NCBI GenBank assembly: GCA_905478665.1
Contig: CAJQJL010000019.1
Span: 1 to 64,000 of the forward strand
From: an uncultured Flavobacteriales bacterium
Lineage (GTDB): Bacteria > Bacteroidota > Bacteroidia > Flavobacteriales_D > Crocinitomicaceae
Length of the DNA: 64,000 nt
Direction of reading: 5' to 3'
This document shows, piece by piece, positions 1 through 10,834 of this stretch. The first letter of the stretch is position 1. Every line of letters begins with the position of its first letter. A model generated the notes under the pieces. The model was not told the origin of the DNA, did no database searches, and saw nothing but the letters and a program-made list of their open reading frames with translations. The position numbers were made by a program, and so were the translations under genes.

Positions 1-1013
1 CGGCCTCGACCTAGACCATCTATAAAAGAAACTGATTCGAGTCTTTTCCCTCCTTCAGTATAAGCCACTTGATGCGACCAATTCATCCCAGAATCATATT
101 CTCTATCTAGATAAATAATGTTACTCAAGGAATGATCAGCATCAATAATTCCCGATTCCGGCGACGTCCACCCCCCATCTAGTCTGTCTTCATAATTAGT
201 GCCCGTTCTACCTATGGGTCTAATGCGGTAAATTAAATATCCATGATCAAATATATTGGGTATATGATATGAGTTTTTCGTCAATTCTATTCTTGTCGAA
301 TTCAAATAATAATCAAAAATTAAAAGACTTTGAGGAAGATATACTCCCTGAACAGTTGTGTAATCATTGATATGAACCCACTCAAGTTCATAGGACTCGG
401 CACCATAATGGTATGGCCAGTTTATTTCAATAAATTCATTGTTGGCATTGGAAAATCCAAAACCCAAGGGAATTGGAGTTGCACTTAATCCCGTCACTTG
501 AAGGTTATGCATCGTATAATAACGCTCGACCTCTATTCCAGATTCAAGAAAAAGTTTACTCACATCTAGTCCAACACTAATACTAATCACGCGAACTGAA
601 ACATAATGTGCATCCTCGAATTTATACGTGGATTGGTCCTTAACGACCTCAAATCCGTCGATGAGGTATTCTGTTGAAAGCGTTTGGATTACCACTGTCG
701 GAACAAAAACACTATTCACGGCATCCCACGTATGATAGGTTATTTCGACATCAATGGATCCAACATTATCAACGTCCTGAACAACTTTCGAATTAATCCC
801 CAGACGCACATAATTACTTACCTTGTAATTTGTAAAATTGGCGAACCAAACTGGATCCACGCTCATTTCAAAATACTTATCATCGTAAACTTCATAAGTT
901 CCTCCGGTAATTGAACTCCCTTCAATACGTTCACTATATTCTTCAATTCCAGCTTTTCCTATTAGTGAAACAAATAGTACCAATACTGTTGCGAAATACC
1001 TCATCATTTTCAT
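1..1013 (-). CDS. Rhs/DUF6443-type secreted repeat protein, N-terminal part (cut by window edge)
   Basis: The frame is open without a stop from ATG at 1013 down to base 1, so about 337 N-terminal residues are present and the rest lies outside the window. It begins with a short signal peptide (MKMMRYFATVLVLFVSLIGKA). The middle contains a fibronectin-III-like stretch (around NEFIEINWPYHYGAESYELEW). The visible end, NWSHQVAYTEGGKRL followed by SFIDGLGR, matches the junction where Bacteroidota DUF6443 proteins pass into their Rhs/YD-repeat barrel. ATG codons at 1007 and 1004 are alternative starts. It follows the 2200-residue protein by 24 bases and is the last visible gene of that operon. Rhs proteins of this kind often carry a variable toxin at the C-terminus, but that part cannot be seen here. 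Confidence 0.75.
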   Translation of the reverse strand, partial: MKMMRYFATVLVLFVSLIGKAGIEEYSERIEGSSITGGTYEVYDDKYFEMSVDPVWFANFTNYKVSNYVRLGINSKVVQDVDNVGSIDVEITYHTWDAVNSVFVPTVVIQTLSTEYLIDGFEVVKDQSTYKFEDAHYVSVRVISISVGLDVSKLFLESGIEVERYYTMHNLQVTGLSATPIPLGFGFSNANNEFIEINWPYHYGAESYELEWVHINDYTTVQGVYLPQSLLIFDYYLNSTRIELTKNSYHIPNIFDHGYLIYRIRPIGRTGTNYEDRLDGGWTSPESGIIDADHSLSNIIYLDREYDSGMNWSHQVAYTEGGKRLESVSFIDGLGRG

Positions 1014-1037
1014 AATTGGTTCGGTTTTATGCCGTTT

Positions 1038-4000
1038 TTAATATTTTTTTTGTCCACCAAATTCATTCTCAACTACGGTTCGAATTCCCTCGATTGTTTC
1101 GACTCTCACACGTACTTGATTCAGATTCTCATCATAATTATAGAAAGTGGTGAAATTGTACCCATCATGCGTAGCCAACGGTAATAGCGATTTTGGATCG
1201 TAAACCATTGTTTTCATTCCGGCCAGAAATGGATGTATTCTCAGGTCGTCAAAATAGACCACATCCGACGGGTTTTGGTTTTCCAATGTGACATTGATTG
1301 TTGATCCCGCTACTCCAGTAATCTCAAATCGTCCCTCCACACGTTGCCAACCATCAAGGATATTTCCCGTAGGGTACATATTAACTGAAGATGTTAACCC
1401 CGAACCGCTTACTACAATACGTCCTCCGGTAAGTCCCTCACCTTGTTTGATCCAGGCACCAAGAATGTATTTTCCCTGACTGGGTTCAAACGGTAAAATG
1501 CATGCGCATTCATCATCTAACAAGAAATCATCCGGTCCACTATCCACAGCGTCTAATGCTGAACATATAACCCCGACTTCTTTTCCCACCGTAACAGACA
1601 ATGTTGCTGGCACCTGCAAGGATGCCAATCCACTGTGTTTCTCATCATGGGTAACATAAATTCCTTGTCCAAGATCGATCTGTTCAGTAAAGTCAAAATG
1701 CGTTTCAGCAGGAGGACAAGTTTTGTCCGAAGCGATCAAGAAATAGGTGTAATCTTCAAACCCATCAAAGGCTATATCACTCTGCCTCGCATTTACAGCT
1801 TGAGCAACTGGTACTAATGTATATTTATTGCTGTAACCATACAAAATGGAGGAATGAACGTCTATTTGATCTTTCGACTCTAATATCTTACCGAACTTAT
1901 CAAATGTCGTTATCTCAGACAATCTTCTCCATTTTTGAAGTGGATCTGTAGTAACGTTATTCGGATGTGCAGGATTATCAATACTCACCCACCTTTCTTC
2001 AGTTGTGTTCAGATCATAAAAAGAACTATAATCTGAAAAAGCACCATCACGTCGTATACCGTGAAGATCTGCGAGATTCACACGGTCATCCTGCCACGCG
2101 AGTTGGGCATCGACAACGAGATCTCCACGAATTCCATAAACATAGGGGTTGTAAGTAGATCCGAACGTAAGTTCATTGTTGTTCCCTTGACCTTCATCGC
2201 AGGGGATTCCGCAGGCAACGTTCAGTCTATTTCTATAATTGACTGCATAACTGGAAAGAATATTTGTAGGAGGATTCAGAACATTCAGGTTCTCATCAAA
2301 AGGTGAGGTTTTCGAAACAACCTTTTGCATTGGTTCCATAAGGCGGTTGTCACGACCCGAGATCAAAATATCGACTATATATGTTCCTGCAGCAGATGTA
2401 AATTTAACACCTTGTGCATCTATAAAAAACATTTCGTCGTTCGCAGGTGCCGGATAGTTTTGAGCAACGTAAAGCGTCGGACCATTATTGAACCGAACAA
2501 AATCACCCGGAGTAATAATATCGTCCGCAGTTGGAATGAAAACACTATTTGGATCCAAGGTAACTGTCAGACCCAGATTTTCAATTTTATTTCGCTCGCG
2601 TAATTCTCTGTAACGCCAGTGAGAAGGATAGCTCATACTGAATAATTCATCATTAAACTCATCATTGAGAGATGTCAAAATGGGCTGTCCTGTGTACTTA
2701 TCGAACAGGAGGTTTTGAGCATGATTCACTGAGCCCAAATATTCTGATGTGATGCCTTTTAATACTGCTGAATAATTAATATGCTTAATTAAGGCATGCG
2801 AATAAAATCCACGTTCTCTGGAACTTCTCGAAAATCCAAAGGAAGGTGTTATACAAAAACCTGCTGGTGGAATGTACAGGAATTCCAACCCGAAATCAAT
2901 TCCATTGTACACCGTTTTATCGGAAACGAATCTGGCATCTGCATGAATGTCATATTCGATGGCAATATTCTCAGGAGTAACTATACCACGCCTGTCAACC
3001 ATTGGAACATTCTCTCCCAGCTCGAAATAGTCATAGCTACTTCTGGAAATAAGTTCTCCCTGTCCGTCATATAATCTGGTTTCCGAAGGTTTTCCATGAA
3101 AATCGTTGGTCTGCACAACATACCCTTGCGTATATCCATATAGATCGGCTGTTACGCCGCTTAGTATATTTCTTTTCTTAATATATGTATCCTTATCAAT
3201 ACCCGTACTTTCTGATTTCGTGCGGTATTTATCCTCTTTGTACGTATGGAATTCGGATTCAGAATGTCCATAATCCACTGCGCTACTAAAGTCAACTTCT
3301 ACGTGACTGTAGCCAACCAAAGGAATCGGATACAATTGTTCCGCTATTGGTGTTGGCGTAAATTTACGTTCATCGGGAAATTTTTTCTTTAGGTTTACGT
3401 ATGAATCCCAAGCATAAAGAGTGTTTTCATCGGCCCCTGATCTGCCTTCAAATGATGCTACACCAGTCTCTTCCGCACGACCATCTGTAACTTTTGTATA
3501 TTTATAATTCCAAACATATTCACTATTGTATTCGCCTGAAATTTGATCCCAGTTATCAAGGTAGCGAATTATCTTTACCCGAGCATTTCCTCCGAACTTC
3601 ACATTGTCTGGTTCGAAAAGACGCATAGTTGATAATTTACTTGCTCCGCCACCATTGGTTACTAAGTCTTGCGCATAGCCCCCATCTTTGATCATGTACT
3701 CGTACATATCCTGACCGAAGAACACTTTCCAATCTATGCTCAAATCCGTATCGCAGCCATCGCATGATCCATAAACTTTATCTAACAAAAACTGACGTGC
3801 AAACTGCATTGACATTAATTGCATAGGATTGATGACCAAACTTCCTTTCTCTACCTTATCTGCACCGTCACCCGAAACTTCTTCTCTGTCTCCGGTATTT
3901 ATCGGATCTATTATTACATAGCCGTATTCGTATTCATCGACTCCTGCCGTTTTCGGCATAACACCAATTGCCGTTACCTCGTCATTAAAATATCCATTAA

Positions 4001-7000
4001 AAAGATTGTTAAATGCATCTGGGTAATTGGATGAAATATCAGCAATTAGAGGAACGAGTTCTTCAACGACTTCATCATCCTTAATATTCACATATACCTT
4101 AAGTAATAGATCTTTCAAATATGCATTCGGATTCTCTGATGGTGCTTTGAAATAATCGTCCTTGACCATCTGATCGGCAACAGAGGATAACGTCGTTCCA
4201 GAAATTGCTTCATCCAATTTAAAGATGACTGCATTCTGCGGAACGGCCTCAAAATCAAAGGCACCGAATTTTTCCATATAATATGCCGAACCTTCCTTGA
4301 ACAGTTTTTTCTTTACATTTTTTTGCGCGCTGTTCGTCATTGCGTTTAGACCAAGCTCATTCACAAAACCGTCCAGATCTCCATATTCATGATGAAAGTT
4401 ATATTGATCGGATATGGCTGTTCCGGGATTCCATGTTGACAGTTCCTTCATTTTGAGAAGTCTGAACAAATCAACCATTCCAAAGATGTTGAAGTGGCGC
4501 ATAGCTCTTCTCTGCTGAACCGTCTCATATCGGTCAGCTTCATAGACTATTTCCAAACGTCCTCCAGCAGGATTATCCACTGCTTTTAATTTCCATGCCT
4601 GAATATTATTATTCGCCTCTGTCTCATCCTGAATGGAATACGGATACACGTCATTTGGTGTCTCAATATTGTTTGGCTTATAACAACCCCATGCATCCAC
4701 ATCGTAGTAATTGAATTGTGGGTTCTGGATACTATTTTGATCATCTCCATAGTCAAAGCTGTAGTTGCTCAGCCCTGCCTCTTTCGAGTTCCCACCGTAT
4801 ATTCTGATCTCTTTCAAGGTTAACTTGCCGGACTGTCCACCGCCGCTGTACGTGTTCGGATTCCCAGGAGAACCAGGACATAATGTATAGTCATATGTAA
4901 ATTCAATCGTTTGTATTGGTAATGGTTCATTTGCAGGATTGTCTTGGCCTTTTATCCACTCACTTCGATTGTATAAGACGATCTTTTCCAATCTCTGCAA
5001 TGGTTTATTAAGGTCGAGAATTCCGTCCTCTCCGCTCACACTATACATATCCTGACGATCACCCAAATAGAAAACAGCAATGAAGTTCTTACTCTCAACA
5101 CTGTGTGTATACCATATTTCCTTTTCACCATAGGAATAGTGTCCCATGTCATCGAGTGAAGAGCCAAGCACTCCACGGGAAAGTTTTGCCTGTGGAAATT
5201 CGGAAGGAGATGTTCCACCACTTATTGGAAAACGCCATTTATATGGATCGAAATCACTGTAGAGTCTTGTATGATTGAACTTATACCAGGTTCCCATATC
5301 ATCCAAAGTAGGGCCGTCATTGGTTCTGTCGATATAATCGGAACTGGTCATTTCGGTCAACAGAAAAGAGTGCGGATATGCAGGAACTGCTGTTTTATCA
5401 AAATAATGCGTTCGACCATGTGTATTTGCCAATGAATTGTCTCCTGCATTATAAACGACCATTCCTTCATTGGGTAAGGTAGGCAGGGCTGTAACCCCCC
5501 CTCCACTTTCGCCTACGGCAAATGAAATCTCATTACTTGAATAATTATATACTGGTATTCCATATCTATATCTTATGCCATTAGGTGTTACAACGCCAAT
5601 TGACGAAATGTGATTTGCCTGTCGAATAGATCCATCAAGACGCTGAATTGTTTCACTTGGATCAGAACTTCCCTCTCTGGGTAGACTTAAATAAGTTGAG
5701 CCCGATAAGTCCAATGCAAATTGAGGACTAAAAACAGTTGCTGAATAATTTGATTGAACGGTGCTATTAATATTCGCTCCAGGAACGGTCTGTCCACTCA
5801 CTTTGAGGTAGTCGTCTTGAGTAACCAAATCAGCCACATTGTTCACGTCATAATAATCAGGCGTATTGCCATTCATTGTATTCCACGCCGCCATATTAAC
5901 TGGTGTGTGCTCACCGACGCTTCGATAATAAACTGCTTGATCAGGATTGCTTGAAGCACCCTCAGATGCGAAGGAAAGTATATTGACACTGGTATTTTGA
6001 TTTCCTGAACGAATGTCTCCCTTGATGGTTCCCGAACCGTAACCCACACCTATACCAAACCCACTTTTCGAAGCATCTATTACAAATCCCACCGACACGT
6101 TTGTTTGGTCGTCATCTGCAAGCAATTTACTGTCTTTATTAAATGTATTATTTGCATTTGGATCGTAGTATGTCCCGTAATCTCTTCGTTGCGGGCGAAA
6201 AGTTGCTCCAACACCACTGGCATTTACGTAGAAAATATCATGGGTCTGAACGGAAAAAGGAAGATTCTTCATTTCTTCGGAAAACTCAGAATCATGACCT
6301 CTGTTAAAATCCATTACCGGAAACTTCCCCTCTGCATTATCAGCGGCTCGTTTACCAGAATGCATATAACCATATGCTGGTTGATACATTTTATAATTGG
6401 CTGTATTTATATCAAAGAAGGACGTCGACGAGTAATCTTGGTGTATGTAACCGGCTTTAAGTTTAAAGCCACCTCCAGTAGTAAGCTTAAAATAAGTGTC
6501 AAACTGAAAGTTGTCACTACTACCATTTGTTGAACTAAATTGAATTCGAGGGATCATTGTAGCCGTTCCGTAGGAGATAGAAGATGTAGCCGAGTAAGAT
6601 GCTGATCCCTTGACAGATCTAGCCGCTCTTGTTACTTTACCCAGCTCATCTTTAACAGCGCCTGATTTCCAATTATAGCCACCGCTGGCGCCCACTGAAA
6701 TTGTTTTCTGCAATAAACCATAACGTGAGTTGGTGCTCTGACCGAATGAAACTTCACCAGATGCTTGAATCCCTTCTTTTTTACCATAACCACCTGACAA
6801 ACCAATGCTTTGAGAAGTTCCTATTCCCTTTTTGGAATCGTAGTTAAAGCCCAAATGTGAGGTTAGACCAACAAAGAGTCCACCATCGCTACCGTTATTA
6901 ATTGAAAATTGCCCACCAAGACCAATATCAATTGTCTTTCCCAAGCCTAGAACAGCATCAGTATAATTTCCAAACAACAAGGTTAATTGGGCCGATCCTC

Positions 7001-7640
7001 CATAACCTGAACTGGCGCCCTGTGACCCTCCGCCTAAGCTAAGGTACCCCCCATCTTTATCTCCGTTAACGGAGTTTTCAATTTCATTGTGTGTTCGAAC
7101 AATGTCTTGTTGCCCGTTAAATTCATCAGGAATACCACGCATTTCACGTGAAATTGCTCCAACATTTAAATTCCAACCGAGACCTACCCAAGAAGCATCC
7201 TGCAGCATATTTACATTTGAATTATAACTCAGGACGATGGGATAACCTTCAACATCCATTAACGGTAAGGAATAAGAAAAATCACCTGTGAACTTGTTGA
7301 CCATTCCATCCGTCGATCCAATGGAAAACCCAGATTCAGCCTGACCTGGCCCTGTTGATGGTAACCCTGGCATTGATGGTGGAGAAAGCAAAACACCCTT
7401 CGCATCCACAACTTCCTGAGGGTCTGTCAAATCTAGCTCAGTCTCATTTGAAACAGCTTCCTCGGAAACTTCTTCGAGACGTTCAAGTCCATAGAAAGAA
7501 TATTCTATTCTTTCACTGAATTCAATATTTCCCATTGCTCGGGAAAAAGGAATCAACTCAATAAGTAAAAACGCGTATACAAGAATGACACTTAGTACTT
7601 TGTTAATTTTGGTTTTTCGACGAATTGTAATCATAGTCAA
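1038..7640 (-). CDS. Giant secreted Rhs-associated surface protein (2200 aa)
   Basis: A signal-anchor-like N-terminus (residues about 12-36) is followed by a low-complexity proline/glycine spacer. Then comes a module typical of the N-terminal partner of Bacteroidota Rhs proteins, with motifs such as GYPIVLSYNSNV and ASWVGLGWNLNVGAISREMRG near residues 130-170. Residues about 200-450 are glycine/serine-rich and beta-rich. Near residues 2080-2150 there is a carbohydrate-binding-module-like beta-sandwich ending NVTLENQNPSDVVYFDDLRI. The C-terminus (LPLATHDGYNFTTFYNYDENLN) is a YD-repeat remnant characteristic of the family. No T9SS sorting domain is evident. It begins 5 bases after the 1058-residue gene and precedes the DUF6443 gene. 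The family assignment comes from remembered motifs; the biological role is unknown, perhaps a surface or secreted partner of the Rhs protein. Confidence 0.8.
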   Translation of the reverse strand: MTMITIRRKTKINKVLSVILVYAFLLIELIPFSRAMGNIEFSERIEYSFYGLERLEEVSEEAVSNETELDLTDPQEVVDAKGVLLSPPSMPGLPSTGPGQAESGFSIGSTDGMVNKFTGDFSYSLPLMDVEGYPIVLSYNSNVNMLQDASWVGLGWNLNVGAISREMRGIPDEFNGQQDIVRTHNEIENSVNGDKDGGYLSLGGGSQGASSGYGGSAQLTLLFGNYTDAVLGLGKTIDIGLGGQFSINNGSDGGLFVGLTSHLGFNYDSKKGIGTSQSIGLSGGYGKKEGIQASGEVSFGQSTNSRYGLLQKTISVGASGGYNWKSGAVKDELGKVTRAARSVKGSASYSATSSISYGTATMIPRIQFSSTNGSSDNFQFDTYFKLTTGGGFKLKAGYIHQDYSSTSFFDINTANYKMYQPAYGYMHSGKRAADNAEGKFPVMDFNRGHDSEFSEEMKNLPFSVQTHDIFYVNASGVGATFRPQRRDYGTYYDPNANNTFNKDSKLLADDDQTNVSVGFVIDASKSGFGIGVGYGSGTIKGDIRSGNQNTSVNILSFASEGASSNPDQAVYYRSVGEHTPVNMAAWNTMNGNTPDYYDVNNVADLVTQDDYLKVSGQTVPGANINSTVQSNYSATVFSPQFALDLSGSTYLSLPREGSSDPSETIQRLDGSIRQANHISSIGVVTPNGIRYRYGIPVYNYSSNEISFAVGESGGGVTALPTLPNEGMVVYNAGDNSLANTHGRTHYFDKTAVPAYPHSFLLTEMTSSDYIDRTNDGPTLDDMGTWYKFNHTRLYSDFDPYKWRFPISGGTSPSEFPQAKLSRGVLGSSLDDMGHYSYGEKEIWYTHSVESKNFIAVFYLGDRQDMYSVSGEDGILDLNKPLQRLEKIVLYNRSEWIKGQDNPANEPLPIQTIEFTYDYTLCPGSPGNPNTYSGGGQSGKLTLKEIRIYGGNSKEAGLSNYSFDYGDDQNSIQNPQFNYYDVDAWGCYKPNNIETPNDVYPYSIQDETEANNNIQAWKLKAVDNPAGGRLEIVYEADRYETVQQRRAMRHFNIFGMVDLFRLLKMKELSTWNPGTAISDQYNFHHEYGDLDGFVNELGLNAMTNSAQKNVKKKLFKEGSAYYMEKFGAFDFEAVPQNAVIFKLDEAISGTTLSSVADQMVKDDYFKAPSENPNAYLKDLLLKVYVNIKDDEVVEELVPLIADISSNYPDAFNNLFNGYFNDEVTAIGVMPKTAGVDEYEYGYVIIDPINTGDREEVSGDGADKVEKGSLVINPMQLMSMQFARQFLLDKVYGSCDGCDTDLSIDWKVFFGQDMYEYMIKDGGYAQDLVTNGGGASKLSTMRLFEPDNVKFGGNARVKIIRYLDNWDQISGEYNSEYVWNYKYTKVTDGRAEETGVASFEGRSGADENTLYAWDSYVNLKKKFPDERKFTPTPIAEQLYPIPLVGYSHVEVDFSSAVDYGHSESEFHTYKEDKYRTKSESTGIDKDTYIKKRNILSGVTADLYGYTQGYVVQTNDFHGKPSETRLYDGQGELISRSSYDYFELGENVPMVDRRGIVTPENIAIEYDIHADARFVSDKTVYNGIDFGLEFLYIPPAGFCITPSFGFSRSSRERGFYSHALIKHINYSAVLKGITSEYLGSVNHAQNLLFDKYTGQPILTSLNDEFNDELFSMSYPSHWRYRELRERNKIENLGLTVTLDPNSVFIPTADDIITPGDFVRFNNGPTLYVAQNYPAPANDEMFFIDAQGVKFTSAAGTYIVDILISGRDNRLMEPMQKVVSKTSPFDENLNVLNPPTNILSSYAVNYRNRLNVACGIPCDEGQGNNNELTFGSTYNPYVYGIRGDLVVDAQLAWQDDRVNLADLHGIRRDGAFSDYSSFYDLNTTEERWVSIDNPAHPNNVTTDPLQKWRRLSEITTFDKFGKILESKDQIDVHSSILYGYSNKYTLVPVAQAVNARQSDIAFDGFEDYTYFLIASDKTCPPAETHFDFTEQIDLGQGIYVTHDEKHSGLASLQVPATLSVTVGKEVGVICSALDAVDSGPDDFLLDDECACILPFEPSQGKYILGAWIKQGEGLTGGRIVVSGSGLTSSVNMYPTGNILDGWQRVEGRFEITGVAGSTINVTLENQNPSDVVYFDDLRIHPFLAGMKTMVYDPKSLLPLATHDGYNFTTFYNYDENLNQVRVRVETIEGIRTVVENEFGGQKKY

Positions 7641-7645
7641 ATCAC

Positions 7646-10600
7646 TTAGTATTTATAAATAAATCTCATGTATAATTTCTCCTCTGTTGAGGTCACCACC
7701 TCAAGGATGTAATGCTCATCTGTTACTAATCCTGGAACTCCAGAAATGTCCAATATTCGCTTGTTGTCATCAAAAACATAAGGAACGCCAACAGTACCAT
7801 TCAATGAGGTACCATCAGAATTAATTTGTTCCAACAAGCTGTAGTCGTTCCCGTAAATATTTAAAGAGACAACATCTCCTGCTTGAATGTCATATTCTTC
7901 GTCAAACGTGAACTTCACTTTACCTTCAACAGCGTGTGCAAAACCACCATCCAGTTCTTTTTTCAATTCTGTATAGCCAATTGTGCTCAGTGGTTGCTTT
8001 GGAGTACAGCTGAACGAGGTAATAACATTTCTAAACCCATAGACCTGAAAAGGCGTCTGACCGCGTACAAGTCGTGTTTGGTTTGTGGCAGTTTCTATGG
8101 ACTGAAGCGCACCGTTCACCCAAATCTCTATCTGGCCTGACTGGTACTTGGTTTTTATAACTGAATTGAGGGGTATGAAGCTGAAACTAACAACGGAGTT
8201 AATTCGCCGTACAAAGATTACCCCGCTCCAGAAACGTCCAAATGCCAAGACATCTTCAGTTGGAGAAAGTGCTGTTGAAGTGATGTTCTGCGTACTCAAA
8301 CGCATATAACTATAAGCTGATGATTGATCAGTTACTGGTGTAAACTCCATCCAACCAGTTTGTGATATAGGGAGCACATTCTCTGCCCTTGCATAAGAAG
8401 TCGAGGTTCCATTAGGCAATGTTCTTAACAGTGAATATGTGTTCGGTGTCAAGTCAAAGTCAACGAAATCGAGAGGATCCCATTTTGCTTCATATCCCAG
8501 ACAAACATACTTCGTGATTGAAATTCCATTTACCGTTACCACAATTTCATAAATTCCTGCCTCCAATGGGCCACCAAGTCCGTTCGTTGTTACCGGAATT
8601 ACTGGTGATGGCTGATCGTTTATGATTCCAAAAGGCACGATCACATCTCCCGATTCTTGATGGGTAATTGTAAATGTTCCACCCATTCCATTCCATGATC
8701 CAAATGAGTTCATTGAAATTGAAAAGATCCCGTTGTTTCCATCACAACCCAAATACTGCTGAATCTTTGTGTATACTTTGAATTTCTTCTTTTGAAATTG
8801 TATTGGATACAATATGAATCCCTGAGACTTTGCCATGCCTAATGCCACCTTATATGTGTATTCTGCTGGAAGGGCGATTGATTTTAACTCTTCCTGAGCT
8901 GTTGATAGAGACAGTACTCCATCTAAGGTTTTGAAATAGAATGCTTCATTTCGTCTTACGACGGTAAAGGTTGTACTGAGTACTCCATTCTCAACGGTAA
9001 AGAGCCGCTTCTTGTCCAAATAGAATCCATACACCAAATCCTGATATTGCGTTACATTGGTTCCAGCCTCAGCATAACCAATAAAAGAAGTTCCGTTCCT
9101 TCTTACGCTTACTTTGAGTTCAGAATTTAATTCCTCATGCGTAAACATTTCCAATTCTCCATATCCAGCCTGAACAGGTGCGGATATTGTAGCTCCGCTG
9201 GCAACAAGATTCGATTGTGTTTCAAAGACAAAATCACCTTGCATATGTACTTCTTCAGCAAAAAGGCGCTTGCCATCGGAATTAAACGCTGTTACGTGAT
9301 ACGTTCCTGATTTAAGATTGTCAAAAGAATGGGTTGTTAATGACTCTGTCCCTGTATAGAAAGAAACACTATCTACATCGATTAGTATGCTGTCCTTTAT
9401 AATGCCATATACATCATCCAAATGAGGAATCGGTTCCTCACTAATCATATAATGAAACGGCCCCGTAACTCCGACAATTGAACCAAGATCAATGTTAATC
9501 GTTCCAGTCTCAGCTAAATCATCCCACGTCGTATTCACAATGGATGGCTGATTCGAAGAATAGTTTACATCTTTTAATGTTCCTGCCTTCTTCACTAAAC
9601 CAGCGATGGTTATTGCACCATTCTTCACGTATGTTGCGTCGTAAACCCGATCACCATTTTGATACCAAATTACTTTACCATCTTGATATGAAATGCGCAA
9701 AACGTCTTTGCACGTGTAATTTGTCGTGAGAACAACAGCACCTGCTTCTATTACTTGAAGGTTATCTTTTGAAATTAGAAAACCAGCTTTCAAATGTTGA
9801 ATTTTCCTAACTGTTATGGATTGATCAACAAACCCAAAAGCCTTGGCTCCACCTGTTTCTTCTTCGTTTGTGTATTCTACCCATGTTTTCGAGTTATCCG
9901 CAAAACCCGAACTGTGGATTGCAGTTCCCCACTTATTGTTTGTGTTGGGATTTGAAAGTACCGTATGCTCTGGCTCGTTGGACACGACAACTTGATCCGA
10001 ATTAGCTTGATACAAGCTCGTCCAATCTACCAATGTTCCTAAAGAATAAACACGTTGTATCTTGTTTCCAATAGCATCATAGATGGTCACCAAGTTCTGA
10101 CCCTCAACATATCGCGTTTCGACTCTTCCCTTGCTCGTTGTTGAATTTAAATCGCCATTGGCCCATGCCAATTTGTAAGGAGGATATGCCCCAGTTACCG
10201 TTAACTCAATTGTTTTTTTAGTATTATCTACAAGTGGGCTAATACAAAAAGGAGTTGTTTGATAATTGGTTGTTATGCCTGAAAATGAAGAACCGTTAGA
10301 CTTCATCTTAGCACGGATTTCTAAACTTTCCGTCACACTTACTATAACACTGTACACTTCAACACCATCAACTAAATAACGCATCACCTTATTATCGCGC
10401 TCTAAAGTAACAGCACTCATTGAATTAAAAGTCTGCGTTACTTGTCCCTCTGGAGAGAACATTTTTAGTTTATTGTTCTTACCAAATGAAAATCCGTATA
10501 CAATGACATTGTCACCGATATCAGGATCATTAATTGGTGCATATCCAATGTTTTTTATCTCTCCATTCCAAGGATCCCCAGCTGGCCCCCCTGGCGAATA

Positions 10601-10822
10601 AGAAAAATACCCTGAGTATACATTCCCTTCTCCGCGTGCAAATAGAATTTGATCGGAAGTAGCCAGACCAATACCTTTTGAACCTGTCGTTTTTGTGATC
10701 GCATTCCCATCTATATCTACATTTCGTACAGCTGCCCACGTAACGGGATATTGCAACTGAGAAATCGCTGGTAAGGCGAGTAGGGAAAAAAGGGCTATAA
10801 GTAAATTGATTCTCTTCAGCAT
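7646..10822 (-). CDS. Secreted beta-sandwich repeat protein of the Rhs operon (1058 aa)
   Basis: I do not recognise a named family. A clear signal peptide (MLKRINLLIALFSLLALPAISQ) is followed by at least four imperfect repeats, each with the pattern aromatic beta strand, a line such as VIWYQNGDRVYDATY or IEIWVNGALQSIETA, then a return strand. They lie near residues 60-200, 300-440, 540-720 and 830-980 and resemble LamG-like sandwiches. Between repeats are Ig-like segments (for example YPPYKLAWANGDLNS). The C-terminus (YILEVVTSTEEKLYMRFIYKY) does not look like a T9SS sorting signal. It sits 12 bases after the 135-residue gene and 5 bases before the giant protein, so it is almost certainly co-transcribed with them. 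Role unknown; surface display or adhesion is a guess. Confidence 0.75.
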   Translation of the reverse strand: MLKRINLLIALFSLLALPAISQLQYPVTWAAVRNVDIDGNAITKTTGSKGIGLATSDQILFARGEGNVYSGYFSYSPGGPAGDPWNGEIKNIGYAPINDPDIGDNVIVYGFSFGKNNKLKMFSPEGQVTQTFNSMSAVTLERDNKVMRYLVDGVEVYSVIVSVTESLEIRAKMKSNGSSFSGITTNYQTTPFCISPLVDNTKKTIELTVTGAYPPYKLAWANGDLNSTTSKGRVETRYVEGQNLVTIYDAIGNKIQRVYSLGTLVDWTSLYQANSDQVVVSNEPEHTVLSNPNTNNKWGTAIHSSGFADNSKTWVEYTNEEETGGAKAFGFVDQSITVRKIQHLKAGFLISKDNLQVIEAGAVVLTTNYTCKDVLRISYQDGKVIWYQNGDRVYDATYVKNGAITIAGLVKKAGTLKDVNYSSNQPSIVNTTWDDLAETGTINIDLGSIVGVTGPFHYMISEEPIPHLDDVYGIIKDSILIDVDSVSFYTGTESLTTHSFDNLKSGTYHVTAFNSDGKRLFAEEVHMQGDFVFETQSNLVASGATISAPVQAGYGELEMFTHEELNSELKVSVRRNGTSFIGYAEAGTNVTQYQDLVYGFYLDKKRLFTVENGVLSTTFTVVRRNEAFYFKTLDGVLSLSTAQEELKSIALPAEYTYKVALGMAKSQGFILYPIQFQKKKFKVYTKIQQYLGCDGNNGIFSISMNSFGSWNGMGGTFTITHQESGDVIVPFGIINDQPSPVIPVTTNGLGGPLEAGIYEIVVTVNGISITKYVCLGYEAKWDPLDFVDFDLTPNTYSLLRTLPNGTSTSYARAENVLPISQTGWMEFTPVTDQSSAYSYMRLSTQNITSTALSPTEDVLAFGRFWSGVIFVRRINSVVSFSFIPLNSVIKTKYQSGQIEIWVNGALQSIETATNQTRLVRGQTPFQVYGFRNVITSFSCTPKQPLSTIGYTELKKELDGGFAHAVEGKVKFTFDEEYDIQAGDVVSLNIYGNDYSLLEQINSDGTSLNGTVGVPYVFDDNKRILDISGVPGLVTDEHYILEVVTSTEEKLYMRFIYKY

Positions 10823-10834
10823 AAAACGCTCCTT

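Noticed and set aside
6105-6533. 142-residue plus-strand open frame
   Set aside because: It is antisense to the giant Rhs partner protein, with low-quality I/C/K-rich composition.
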